Assembly: GCF_031323975.1 (NCBI RefSeq)
Contig: NZ_JAVIWS010000001.1
Location: forward strand, 3,100,001 to 3,164,000
Direction: 5' to 3'
DNA from: Escherichia ruysiae
Lineage (GTDB): Bacteria; Pseudomonadota; Gammaproteobacteria; Enterobacterales; Enterobacteriaceae
DNA: 64,000 bases
Below are positions 35,537-45,192 of this stretch, piece by piece. The position numbers and the translations under genes were made by a program. The notes beneath the pieces are model-generated. The model searched no databases. It was not told where the DNA came from and was given only the letters and a program-made list of their open reading frames with translations. The number at the start of each line of letters is the position of its first letter. Within the stretch, counting starts at the first letter, position 1.

Positions 35537-37036
35537 ATGACGGATGTTATTCTTGATGTTTCGCATATTGCGAAGACATTTGGTCATGTTCAGGCGTTAA
35601 AAGATATTACACTCTCCTTACGCAAAGGGCGGGTGCATACTTTATTAGGCGAGAATGGAGCGGGTAAGTCGACATTAATGAAAATACTCGCTGGAGTTTA
35701 TCCGCCAACTCAGGGAACGATAAAACTACGTGGTGAAACCATCACCATTAATAATCCACAACATTCACGCCAGTTAGGGATTGCTATTATTTTTCAGGAA
35801 TTAAGCCTGAGCAACAATATGACAGTGGCGGAAAACATTTATGCCAATAATGAACCACGCCGTTTTGGCATTATTAACGATAAAAAAATGCTCGCAGATT
35901 GCCAGAGTCTGCTCGCGGAACTGGGCATCCCACTGGATCCGCTGGAAATGGTCGGCAATATGTCGATGGCGCATCGTCAACTGGTAGAAATCGCCAAAGC
36001 ATTAAGCTACGCGGCGGATGTCGTGATTATGGATGAGCCGACATCTTCGCTCAGTGATAACGAAGCAGAGATTTTGTTTAATATTATTGAAAAGTTAAAA
36101 CAGCGAGGATGTGCGGTTATTTATATCTCTCACCGCATGGATGAAATTATGCGGATTTCGGATGATATTTCAGTGATCCGCGATGGTGAATATATTGCAA
36201 CGCATGAAAAGAAAAACAGTGATATCCAGCATTTGATTGCCCAGATGGTTGGGCGGGAAATGAAAAATATCTGGCCAGCACGTCTTGGGGAAAAGCCGGA
36301 TGAAAATGTTCCTGCAAAACTGGAAGTAAAAAATCTTTCCCATCCTTCGCTCTTTAAGGAGGTTAATTTTGCTGTTCGCCCGGGGGAAGTGCTGGGATTT
36401 TTTGGCCTTGTAGGTGCCGGGCGTTCTGATGTTATGAAGGCGCTGTTTGGCCTTATTCCGTACCACGGAACAGTGTTGATTGATGGCAAAGAGGTCAGGA
36501 TCGCTAATCCCAAACAGGCCATTGATCATGGAATTGCTTTCGTAACGGAAAACCGCAAGGAAGAAGGGTTGGTGCTGATGCACGACGTCAATATGAACAC
36601 GCACCATGTGGCGTTTCAATATAACGCTTCGCGGATGGGACTCATTAATCACCGGCAAGAAGAGGCGAGAACGGTTAAATCTGTCGCCAGAATGAACACA
36701 AAAGTGAGTTCCGTACATCAGGCTGTGGGGGCGCTGAGCGGCGGCAATCAACAAAAAATCGTGTTATCGAAATGGCTGGAGAAAACCCCGCGAATTTTAT
36801 TGCTTGATGAGCCAACGCGCGGTGTGGATGTCGGCGCAAAATTTGAAATTTATAACGTGATACGCCAACTGGCGGCGGCGGGGACGGCCATTATTCTGGT
36901 GTCTTCTGAACTGCCAGAGGTTATGGCGCTAAGCGATCGTCTGGTGGTGATGCGTAATAAAACAATTGCCGATATTTATTCATGTGAAAATTTAACGCAG
37001 ACGCAAGTAATGACCGCTGCAACAGGAGTGCGCTAA
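35537..37036 (+). CDS. Sugar ABC transporter double ATPase (RbsA/MglA type)
   Basis: A 499-residue fusion of two ATPase domains. Domain 1 has a full Walker A (GENGAGKST, residues 38–46) and Walker B (VVIMDEPTSSLSD). Domain 2 has the family's degenerate Walker A (GLVGAGRSD) but keeps LSGGNQQKIVLSKWL and LLLDEPTRGVDVG. This pattern is normal in the ribose/galactose (CUT2) class. The stop TAA is followed directly by the permease ATG, so the two are coupled. Confidence 0.95.
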   Translation: MTDVILDVSHIAKTFGHVQALKDITLSLRKGRVHTLLGENGAGKSTLMKILAGVYPPTQGTIKLRGETITINNPQHSRQLGIAIIFQELSLSNNMTVAENIYANNEPRRFGIINDKKMLADCQSLLAELGIPLDPLEMVGNMSMAHRQLVEIAKALSYAADVVIMDEPTSSLSDNEAEILFNIIEKLKQRGCAVIYISHRMDEIMRISDDISVIRDGEYIATHEKKNSDIQHLIAQMVGREMKNIWPARLGEKPDENVPAKLEVKNLSHPSLFKEVNFAVRPGEVLGFFGLVGAGRSDVMKALFGLIPYHGTVLIDGKEVRIANPKQAIDHGIAFVTENRKEEGLVLMHDVNMNTHHVAFQYNASRMGLINHRQEEARTVKSVARMNTKVSSVHQAVGALSGGNQQKIVLSKWLEKTPRILLLDEPTRGVDVGAKFEIYNVIRQLAAAGTAIILVSSELPEVMALSDRLVVMRNKTIADIYSCENLTQTQVMTAATGVR

Positions 37037-38026
37037 ATGACAGAGAAAACTCTCTCCAGTCCAAAACGTTCTGAAATTTCCATCGCAAATAGCTTTAAAA
37101 AAGTCTTCAGGCAATATGGCGGTATCCTCAGTGGAATGGTGGTGTTAATCATTCTGTTCAGTTTTATTAATGACAGTTTTTTTACCACCAATAACATCAC
37201 CAACATCATTCTTCAGGTGTCGATAATTGCAATTACCGCCTATGGAATGACTTATGTTCTTTTACTTGGCGATATTGATTTATCGGTCGGTTCAACTATT
37301 GCATTGATTGGTACATTTGCTGCGCTTGGGGCTTCATGGGGAATTCCATTTATTTTATTGGTTCCATTATCCATTATTGCAGCACTGGCTCTGGGGATGA
37401 TAAATGGTGGCTTGACGGCTATAGCGGGTATCCCTTCGTTTATTGTTACTGTTGCTACCATGGGAATATTTCGAGGCATTGCTTATATTGTCACTGACGG
37501 TATGCCTGTCATGATTAAAGATGATGCCTTTCTGGCGCTGGGGAACGGTGAATTTCTCTATATACCTATTCCTATCTGGATATTAATCATCTTATTGCTG
37601 GTTAATCATTTTATTCTTACTAAAACAACCTTTGGTCGGAAAATATATATTACCGGCGGTAATAAAGAAGCGGCAATCTATTCGGGTATTAATGTAACTC
37701 GCCTAAAAATTAAAGTCTTTATGATTACGGCGGTGTTGGCAGGCATTAGTGGGATGATCCTCGCCTCGCGCCTTTACTCAGGGCAGCCGAATTCCGCACT
37801 TAGCTACGAGTTGGATGCCATTGCTGCTGCCGTATTGGGGGGCACCAGTCTCAACGGTGGTTATGGCACGGTGGTGGGTACGGTGATCGGCGCATTAACC
37901 ATAGGCATTATTAATAATGGTATGAACTTAATGAACGTTCCTTATTTCTACCAGATGGTGGTTAAAGGATTAGTCATTCTGGTAGCCGTTTATTTTGACG
38001 TAAGAAATAAAAGAAAACGCAGCTAA
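37037..38026 (+). CDS. Sugar ABC transporter permease (RbsC type)
   Basis: A 329-residue inner-membrane permease of the RbsC/XylH family with about 8–10 membrane helices. The conserved GDIDLSVGS segment (about residue 77) and AAAVLGGTSLNGGYGTVVGT (about residue 265) are present. It forms the channel of the CUT2 importer. It starts immediately after the ATPase stop and is followed 21 nt later by the kinase. Confidence 0.95.
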   Translation: MTEKTLSSPKRSEISIANSFKKVFRQYGGILSGMVVLIILFSFINDSFFTTNNITNIILQVSIIAITAYGMTYVLLLGDIDLSVGSTIALIGTFAALGASWGIPFILLVPLSIIAALALGMINGGLTAIAGIPSFIVTVATMGIFRGIAYIVTDGMPVMIKDDAFLALGNGEFLYIPIPIWILIILLLVNHFILTKTTFGRKIYITGGNKEAAIYSGINVTRLKIKVFMITAVLAGISGMILASRLYSGQPNSALSYELDAIAAAVLGGTSLNGGYGTVVGTVIGALTIGIINNGMNLMNVPYFYQMVVKGLVILVAVYFDVRNKRKRS

Positions 38027-38047
38027 TTATTTCAAGGAATTAATCAT

Positions 38048-39010
38048 ATGAATAAGGTCTTCACAATTGGAGAAATTCTGGTTGAAATTATGGCGAGTAA
38101 AATCGGCCAGCCATTTGACCAACCGGGTGTCTGGAACGGCCCTTATCCCAGTGGCGCGCCTGCTATTTTTATTGACCAGGTAACACGTCTGGGGGTTCCA
38201 TGCGGTATCATTAGCTGTGTGGGGAATGATGGTTTTGGCGATATTAATATTCATCGCCTGGCGGCTGATGGTGTTGATATTCGAGGGATTTCCATCTTAC
38301 CTCTGGAGGCTACCGGTAGTGCTTTTGTGACGTATCATAAGTCAGGCGACCGTGATTTTATTTTTAACATTAAGAATGCCGCGTGCGGTAAATTATCAGC
38401 GCAGCATGTTGATGAAAATATTCTGAAGGACTGTACCCATTTTCATATTATGGGCTCATCCCTGTTTTCATTTCATATGGTAGACGCAGTAAAAAAAGCA
38501 GTAACCATCGTTAAAGCAAATGGTGGTGTTATTTCTTTCGACCCTAATATTCGGAAAGAGATGCTCGATATTCCAGAAATGCGCGACGCCCTCCACTTTG
38601 TTCTTGAGTTAACGGATGTCTATATGCCCAGCGAGGGCGAAGTGTTGCTCTTGTCGCCACATTCGACGCCGGAGCGTGCAATCGCTGGTTTTCTTGAAGA
38701 AGGTGTTAAAGAGGTGATTGTGAAGCGCGGCAATCAAGGTGCCAGTTACTACTCCGAGAATGAGCAGTTTCATGTTGAGAGCTATCCGGTGGAAGAAGTC
38801 GACCCAACCGGTGCGGGAGACTGCTTTGGTGGTGCGTGGATTGCCTGCCGCCAGCTAGGGTTTGATGCCCATCGGGCATTGCAATACGCCAACGCCTGCG
38901 GTGCACTGGCGGTAACCCGACGCGGCCCGATGGAAGGGACTTCCCGGTTGGCGGAGATCGAAGCGTTTATCCAGTGCCATAGCATGACTATTCGGGAAGC
39001 CGCGCAATGA
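38048..39010 (+). CDS. PfkB-family sugar kinase (rightward copy)
   Basis: A 320-residue ribokinase/PfkB kinase, a paralogue of the leftward kinase at 31.6 kb: both share YPSGAPAIF or FPSGAPAIF, CVGNDGFG or CVGNDDFG, SFDPNIRKEML and DPTGAGDCFG. Having two kinases, with a bisphosphate aldolase, suggests that one makes the monophosphate and the other the bisphosphate. Which does which cannot be told from the sequence. AAGGAATTAATC precedes the ATG. It overlaps the next gene by 4 bp. Confidence 0.92.
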   Translation: MNKVFTIGEILVEIMASKIGQPFDQPGVWNGPYPSGAPAIFIDQVTRLGVPCGIISCVGNDGFGDINIHRLAADGVDIRGISILPLEATGSAFVTYHKSGDRDFIFNIKNAACGKLSAQHVDENILKDCTHFHIMGSSLFSFHMVDAVKKAVTIVKANGGVISFDPNIRKEMLDIPEMRDALHFVLELTDVYMPSEGEVLLLSPHSTPERAIAGFLEEGVKEVIVKRGNQGASYYSENEQFHVESYPVEEVDPTGAGDCFGGAWIACRQLGFDAHRALQYANACGALAVTRRGPMEGTSRLAEIEAFIQCHSMTIREAAQ

Positions 39011-40053
39011 ATAATGAAATATGGCCGTGGATAGGCGAGCTCTCGCAGGTTGCCGGGATTAAACACTATGAATTACGTAGTGGCAGAGCAAAGGGCACGG
39101 AAGCGTTTGATGTCCGCACAGGTGCGGGGCTGGCGTTTACGGTGGTAAAAGATCGTGCGCTGGACATTGCCTGGGCCAGCTATAAAGACACGGCGCTTTC
39201 TTTCATCACCCCCAACGGCATCGTCGCGCCAGCTTTTTTTGAGCCGCATGGCAACGGTTTTTTGCGTAGCTTCTATGCGGGATTATTAACCACCTGCGGG
39301 TTAAGCTACATCGGTACGCCCTGTGAAGATAATGGCGAAACGTTAGGATTACATGGGCGCCTGGCTGCGACACCAGCTGAAGAGGTGGGATATCGCACAG
39401 AACGAACCTACGACGGTATTGAATTTATCATCAATGGCAAAGTGCGGGAAACGCGGCTGTTCGGTGAAAATTTGACACTTGAGAGAACCATTTGCTGCCG
39501 CTATGGCGAAAATGTGCTGCGCATTGAAGACAGGGTTACTAATCAAGGTTTCACCCGCCAGCCGCTACAAATTCTCTATCACTTTAATTACGGCTGGCCT
39601 TTATTATCGCCACGGGCAGAAATATTGCTGTCAGCGAAAAGCGTGACGCCACGGACTCCGCGCGCGGCGGAAGGGTTAGCCAACCATCTGGAGATTTGTG
39701 CCCCGCAGCCAGGTTTTGACGAGCAGGTTTACTATCTCACGTTAAATAGCGACGATGACGGAATGAGTAAGGTTGCGCTAGTGAATGCCGAACTGGGATG
39801 GGGAATTTACGAAAAATTCGACACCCGGCAGCTACCCAATTTTATCCAGTGGAAAAATTTAGGTGCAGGCGAATATGTTATGGGACTGGAAGTGAGCAAC
39901 AGTTTCCCTGATGGGCGCGATAACGAGCGAGCACAGGGGCGTTTGCCGTTTATTCAGCCTGGTGAAACGAAGATATATTTTTTCGAACTGGGGATTGTCG
40001 AAGGCGATGCTGAAATTACTGCGTTAAAAACGGAAATTGCAGGCTACCGTTAG
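39007..40053 (+). CDS. DUF4432 / aldose-1-epimerase-like protein
   Basis: A 348-residue protein of the DUF4432 family, related to galactose mutarotases. The N-terminal part (TGAGLAFTVVKDRALDIAWASYKDTALSFITPNG), the LGLHGRL loop with its His, and LYHFNYGWPLLSP with a second His fit a mutarotase-like beta-sandwich with two catalytic His. It may interconvert anomers of the imported sugar or isomerise it; this is inference from the fold. It is the last gene of the rightward operon, starting inside the kinase stop (ATGA). Confidence 0.85.
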   Translation: MNNEIWPWIGELSQVAGIKHYELRSGRAKGTEAFDVRTGAGLAFTVVKDRALDIAWASYKDTALSFITPNGIVAPAFFEPHGNGFLRSFYAGLLTTCGLSYIGTPCEDNGETLGLHGRLAATPAEEVGYRTERTYDGIEFIINGKVRETRLFGENLTLERTICCRYGENVLRIEDRVTNQGFTRQPLQILYHFNYGWPLLSPRAEILLSAKSVTPRTPRAAEGLANHLEICAPQPGFDEQVYYLTLNSDDDGMSKVALVNAELGWGIYEKFDTRQLPNFIQWKNLGAGEYVMGLEVSNSFPDGRDNERAQGRLPFIQPGETKIYFFELGIVEGDAEITALKTEIAGYR

Positions 40054-40060
40054 CGGCAAT

Positions 40061-40097
40061 AAAAACACCGGGCAGTGTTAACAGGCCCGGTGTGAAT
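40061..40097 (-). terminator. Terminator of accBC (possibly bidirectional)
   Basis: ACACCGGGC (40065–40073) pairs with GCCCGGTGT (40085–40093). On the minus strand the stem is followed by TTTTTATTG, the expected T-run after accC. It also lies just after the last gene of the sugar island on the other strand, but lacks a T-run there. Confidence 0.85.
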
Positions 40098-40138
40098 GCA
40101 TTCATTGTTAAACGCGATGAAAGCACCGCGCATCACAA

Positions 40139-41488
40139 TTATTTTTCCTGAAGACCGAGTTTTTTCTCCAGATAGTGGATGTTAGTGCCACCATGCTGGA
40201 AGTTCTCGTCGTTCATGATGCGGATCTGCAGATCAACGTTGGTTTTGATACCGTCGATGATCAGCTCCTGCAGCGCATTCTTCATGCGAGCAATCGCCAC
40301 GTCACGGTTTTCACCGTAGCAAATCAGTTTACCGATCATTGAGTCATAGTACGGCGGCACGGTGTAGCCAGCGTAGATATGAGACTCCCAACGCACGCCA
40401 AAACCGCCAGGTGCGTGGAAACGGGTGATTTTGCCCGGGCTTGGCAGGAAGGTATTCGGATCTTCGGCGTTGATACGGCATTCCACCGCATGGCCGCGAA
40501 CGTGAACTTCTTCTTGCTTGATCGACAGCGGTTGACCTGCCGCGATACGCAGCTGTTCTTTGATCAGGTCAACGCCGGTGATCATTTCAGTAACCGGGTG
40601 TTCTACCTGAATACGGGTGTTCATTTCGATGAAATAGAACTCGCCGTTTTCGAACAGGAACTCGAAAGTACCTGCACCGCGATAGCCGATATCAACACAC
40701 GCTTTAGCGCAACGTTCGCCGATGTAACGACGCAGTTCTGGGGTAATGCCCGGTGCTGGTGCTTCTTCGACCACTTTCTGGTGGCGGCGCTGCATGGAGC
40801 AGTCACGTTCCGCCAGATAGATAGCGTTGCCCTGACCGTCCGCCAGTACCTGGATCTCGACGTGGCGAGGATTTTCCAGGTATTTCTCCATGTAAACCAT
40901 ATCATTGCTAAAAGCAGCTTTTGCTTCCGCACGGGTCATGGAGATAGACTGCGCCAGTTCAGCGTCGCTGCGCACAACGCGCATACCGCGACCGCCGCCG
41001 CCACCGGAGGCTTTGATAATCACCGGATAACCAATGCGTTTTGCAATGGCGCGGTTTTTATCCATATCGTCGCCCAGCGGGCCGTCAGAACCCGGTACGC
41101 AAGGAACGCCAGCTTTTTTCATTGCTGCAATTGCAGACACTTTGTCGCCCATCAGGCGAATAGTGTCTGCTTTCGGGCCGATGAAGATAAAGCCAGAGCG
41201 TTCAACCTGCTCGGCAAAATTGGCGTTTTCGGAAAGGAAGCCGTAACCCGGATGGATTGCTACTGCGCCGGTGATTTCAGCGGCGCTGATGATAGCCGGG
41301 ATGTTCAGATAACTTTTTACTGACGGAGCCGGGCCAATACAGACCGTTTCATCTGCCAGTAATACGTGTTTTAAATCGCGATCCGCGCTGGAGTGCACAG
41401 CGACAGTCTTAATGCCCAGTTCTTTACAGGCACGAAGAATACGCAATGCAATCTCGCCACGGTTGGCAATAACAATTTTATCCAGCAT
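40139..41488 (-). CDS. accC: Acetyl-CoA carboxylase, biotin carboxylase subunit
   Basis: A 449-residue ATP-grasp enzyme that carboxylates biotin on AccB, the first committed step of fatty acid synthesis. The glycine-rich ATP loop ([10 protein letters not shown]), the [10 protein letters not shown] strand and the active-site [14 protein letters not shown] are present. I chose [14 protein letters not shown]; the open frame extends 13 codons upstream but overlaps accB. It starts 10 nt after the accB stop and forms the accBC operon. Confidence 0.98.
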   Translation of the reverse strand: MLDKIVIANRGEIALRILRACKELGIKTVAVHSSADRDLKHVLLADETVCIGPAPSVKSYLNIPAIISAAEITGAVAIHPGYGFLSENANFAEQVERSGFIFIGPKADTIRLMGDKVSAIAAMKKAGVPCVPGSDGPLGDDMDKNRAIAKRIGYPVIIKASGGGGGRGMRVVRSDAELAQSISMTRAEAKAAFSNDMVYMEKYLENPRHVEIQVLADGQGNAIYLAERDCSMQRRHQKVVEEAPAPGITPELRRYIGERCAKACVDIGYRGAGTFEFLFENGEFYFIEMNTRIQVEHPVTEMITGVDLIKEQLRIAAGQPLSIKQEEVHVRGHAVECRINAEDPNTFLPSPGKITRFHAPGGFGVRWESHIYAGYTVPPYYDSMIGKLICYGENRDVAIARMKNALQELIIDGIKTNVDLQIRIMNDENFQHGGTNIHYLEKKLGLQEK

Positions 41489-41498
41489 GTTCGCCTCG

Positions 41499-41969
41499 TT
41501 ACTCGATGACGACCAGCGGCTCGTCAAATTCTACCGGTTGTCCACTTTCGACCAGAATTGCTTTCACAGTACCGGATTTGTCTGCTTCGATCTGGTTCAT
41601 CATTTTCATGGCTTCAACGATGCACAGGGTATCGCCCACGTTCACTTTCTGACCCACTTCGATGAACGCTTTCGCGTCCGGGCTTGGGGTGCGATAGAAA
41701 GTACCAACCATTGGGGAACGTACGATGTGACCACTGATTTCCGCTGCTGCTGGCGCTTCCATGGAAGGAACGGTCGCCGGAGCGGCTGCGTTAGATTGAG
41801 CTGGCTGCTGCATCATCGGTGCAGCGTAAGCTTGTTGCATCATCGGGAAACTAGCGGCAGGTGCTGCACGGCTGATGCGTACTGACTCTTCGCCTTCAGA
41901 AATTTCCAGTTCAGAGATGCCTGATTCTTCAACCAGCTCGATCAGTTTTTTAATCTTACGAATATCCAT
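41499..41969 (-). CDS. accB: Biotin carboxyl carrier protein AccB
   Basis: A 156-residue carrier. An N-terminal helix, an Ala/Pro-rich linker (about residues 35–75) and a C-terminal biotinyl domain are seen; the biotinylated Lys is in [12 protein letters not shown] (Lys122 by the E. coli numbering), and the thumb loop is [16 protein letters not shown]. Expression in E. coli is autoregulated through its N-terminal part and a long leader. Confidence 0.98.
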
Positions 41970-42364
41970 GAGTGGGTTCCGTACTCTTTGTTTAGTGTGA
42001 TTGTGACAGGCGTTTCACCGCCGTCTGTAAAGCGTATGCCCCGACAGCTGTATGCATAGCGATAAATTCCAGCTGACCGGGACGCCGGTCTATTTTGCCC
42101 CAGAGCGTCAATGTGAGACTTGACGGACATTGTGCAGCGATCTGCTGCTATCCTCCGGCAAAAAACAAAATATACCTTCGTTGCGCCATTGTCACCTTTT
42201 CCGCAGCTTAAAAACCGCGTTAGGGAGAACGAAGTCGCACATTATAACGATTTCGTAGCAATTGGCAGCTAAATACTGGTCTTATCAGGGAAGATAATCA
42301 ACAGCTAACATGTAAATAACTTTCAACGCCGCGCATTTTGCAACAAGCCGCACAGTTCATGAAA
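41970..42364 (-). promoter_or_regulatory. Long accBC leader and promoter region
   Basis: A 395-bp gap upstream of accB. The known accBC promoter of E. coli lies several hundred bases upstream of accB, giving a long leader; the gap fits this. No intact gene is present. The accB-proximal end is a candidate aroQ relic (listed separately). A 62-codon frame reading through into accB in another phase is not protein-like. Confidence 0.75.
41992..42042 (-). pseudogene. aroQ: Relic of the 3' end of aroQ (type II dehydroquinase) in the accB leader
   Basis: On the minus strand this stretch reads [16 protein letters not shown] and a TAA stop, 22 nt before accB. The last 13 residues look the same as the C-terminus I remember for AroQ of Salmonella, where aroQ lies directly upstream of accB. 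Farther upstream the similarity fades and no start is seen, so only the tail remains. The identification depends on memory of a short peptide. Confidence 0.5.
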
Positions 42365-42964
42365 TTAGCGCCACCATTGACGGAACTTCTTAAAACGTAA
42401 GGCTAAAAGTAATAAAGCCAGCCCGGCGTAGATAACCGGCTGTGGTGAGATAATCTTCACTGACCACAGATAATGTATGGGAGCCAGGATCGCAACCAGA
42501 TAGACGAAGTTATGCAACTGTTGCCAGCGTTTGCCTAATTTTCGCTGCATCGCCTGCGTGGAAGTCAATGCTAAAGCCAGTAAAATCAGCCAACTGACAA
42601 TTCCGAGCGTTAAATAAGGTCGGGTGATTAATTCCTGACCGAATAACGTCAGGTTATTCACGCCCAGTTCCAGTAAGGCATAACTGGTTAAGTGCAGCGT
42701 TGCCCAGACGAAACACCATAAACCCAGCAGGCGGCGGGTGCGTATCAATAAGGGCTGTTTAGCATAGCGCGCTAATGGCGTAATTAATAAGGTCGCCAGC
42801 AAGAATTTCAGCGCAGTCCGACCGGTAAAATGTTGAATATCTTTCACCGGGTCGGCGCTTAATCCGCCATGATTAATTGCCCATACCAGCCAGACAAACG
42901 GCAAAAATCCGGCAAGATGCAGGCAAACTTTCAACCATGTCACTTGTTTTGCTGTCAGTCGCAC
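42365..42964 (-). CDS. msrQ: Heme-binding membrane subunit MsrQ
   Basis: A 199-residue inner-membrane protein with six helices of the ferric-reductase-like family. It passes electrons from the respiratory chain to MsrP. Heme-ligand-type His are in [16 protein letters not shown] and WQQLHNFVY. It has a GTG start directly after the msrP stop, so translation is coupled. The tail ([10 protein letters not shown]) is about 12 residues shorter than the K-12 YedZ I recall. Confidence 0.94.
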   Translation of the reverse strand: MRLTAKQVTWLKVCLHLAGFLPFVWLVWAINHGGLSADPVKDIQHFTGRTALKFLLATLLITPLARYAKQPLLIRTRRLLGLWCFVWATLHLTSYALLELGVNNLTLFGQELITRPYLTLGIVSWLILLALALTSTQAMQRKLGKRWQQLHNFVYLVAILAPIHYLWSVKIISPQPVIYAGLALLLLALRFKKFRQWWR

Positions 42965-43993
<1,029 letters not shown>

Positions 43994-44066
43994 TTACTAT
44001 GGCAGGGAGAATGTCAAAGTGCTGCTAAAATTCGTTAGTTATATGTAAATTATTTTGTACGAAATC

Positions 44067-45041
44067 TTAACTTATTTTTACCAGAGTGCGCCCCTGCACC
44101 TGGTTATTAATAATGGCTTCGGCAAACTTCGGTGCCTCTGTCAGTGAGATTTCTTTTGCTGCTTGTGAATAGAATGATTCCGGTAGATCGGCGACCAGAC
44201 GCTGCCAGGCCTGCGCCCGACGAGCTGGTGGCGTCATGACTGAATCCACTCCTTGCAGACGGACGTTGCGCAGAATAAACGGCATTACCGTGGTTGGCAG
44301 AGCAAAGCCACCCGCCAGACCACAAGCCGCCACGCAGCCGCCGTAGTTCATTTGTGCCAGCACTTTCGCCAGTACTTTGTCACCAACAGTGTCAATTGCG
44401 CCTGCCCAGAGTTGCTTTTCCAGGGGACGGGACTCAGCAAACTCATCGCGGGGCAGAATACGGCTGGCTCCTAAACTTTTCAGATATTCATGGGTATTTT
44501 CGCGACCAGATACAGCAACGACCTGATAACCCAACTTATGCAGCAGCGCCACAGCCGTACTGCCGACGCCGCCGCTGGCGCCCGTCACCACAATCTCGCC
44601 ATCCTGCGGACGAATACCGGCATCTTCCAGTGCCAGTACGCACAGCATGGCGGTAAACCCGGCAGTACCGATAACCATCGCTTTACGCGCGTCCAGACCC
44701 TGCGGCATCGCAACCAGCCAGTCACCTTTTACGCGCGCCTGTTGTGCCAGCCCGCCCCAGTGGTTTTCACCGACGCCCCAACCCGTCAGTAACACTTCCT
44801 GACCGGCATGAAAACGAGGATCTTCACTGGCGCGTACAGTTCCGGCGAAGTCAATACCAGGAATCATCGGAAAATTACGGATGATTTTTCCTTTACCGGT
44901 AATCGCCAGCGCATCTTTATAATTCAGACTCGACCAGTGGACATCGACCGTCACATCGCCTTCCGGCAGGCGACTTGCGTCCAGAGTCTGTACAGATGCG
45001 AGGGTTTTACCGTCCTGCTGTTCTAAAAGTAACGCCTGCAT
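44067..45041 (-). CDS. acuI: NADPH-dependent acrylyl-CoA reductase AcuI (YhdH)
   Basis: A 324-residue zinc-independent MDR-family oxidoreductase that reduces toxic acrylyl-CoA to propionyl-CoA. The N-terminal GroES-like domain (SSLNYKDALAITGKGKI, MIPGIDFAGTV) is followed by the NADPH-binding VTGASGGVGSTAVALLHKLGY and the CGLAGGFALPTTVMPFILRNVRLQGVDS segment typical of YhdH. It reads divergently from csrD across 151 bp. Confidence 0.95.
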   Translation of the reverse strand: MQALLLEQQDGKTLASVQTLDASRLPEGDVTVDVHWSSLNYKDALAITGKGKIIRNFPMIPGIDFAGTVRASEDPRFHAGQEVLLTGWGVGENHWGGLAQQARVKGDWLVAMPQGLDARKAMVIGTAGFTAMLCVLALEDAGIRPQDGEIVVTGASGGVGSTAVALLHKLGYQVVAVSGRENTHEYLKSLGASRILPRDEFAESRPLEKQLWAGAIDTVGDKVLAKVLAQMNYGGCVAACGLAGGFALPTTVMPFILRNVRLQGVDSVMTPPARRAQAWQRLVADLPESFYSQAAKEISLTEAPKFAEAIINNQVQGRTLVKIS

Positions 45042-45192
45042 AAGAGATCCTCATGTGCATGATGGATTGGAAAATAATTTCTGAAGACTATACTCGCTAA
45101 TGGAAAAGCAAAGCCGATGAAGCGCAATAAATTGCGAGATAAATCTGATTTGCTAGTATGCCCGCGTCCTCACTATCGGAGTTAACACAAGG

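Noticed and set aside
40379..41323. Long open frame on the plus strand, 314 codons, opposite accC
   Set aside because: It is fully antisense to accC, a highly conserved gene, and its peptide is a low-complexity shadow rich in His, Cys and Phe with no RBS or family resemblance.
41942..42130. 62-codon open frame just upstream of and overlapping accB
   Set aside because: Its peptide resembles nothing and overlaps the accB start. The aroQ-like tail is in a different frame of the same stretch, which explains the sequence better.
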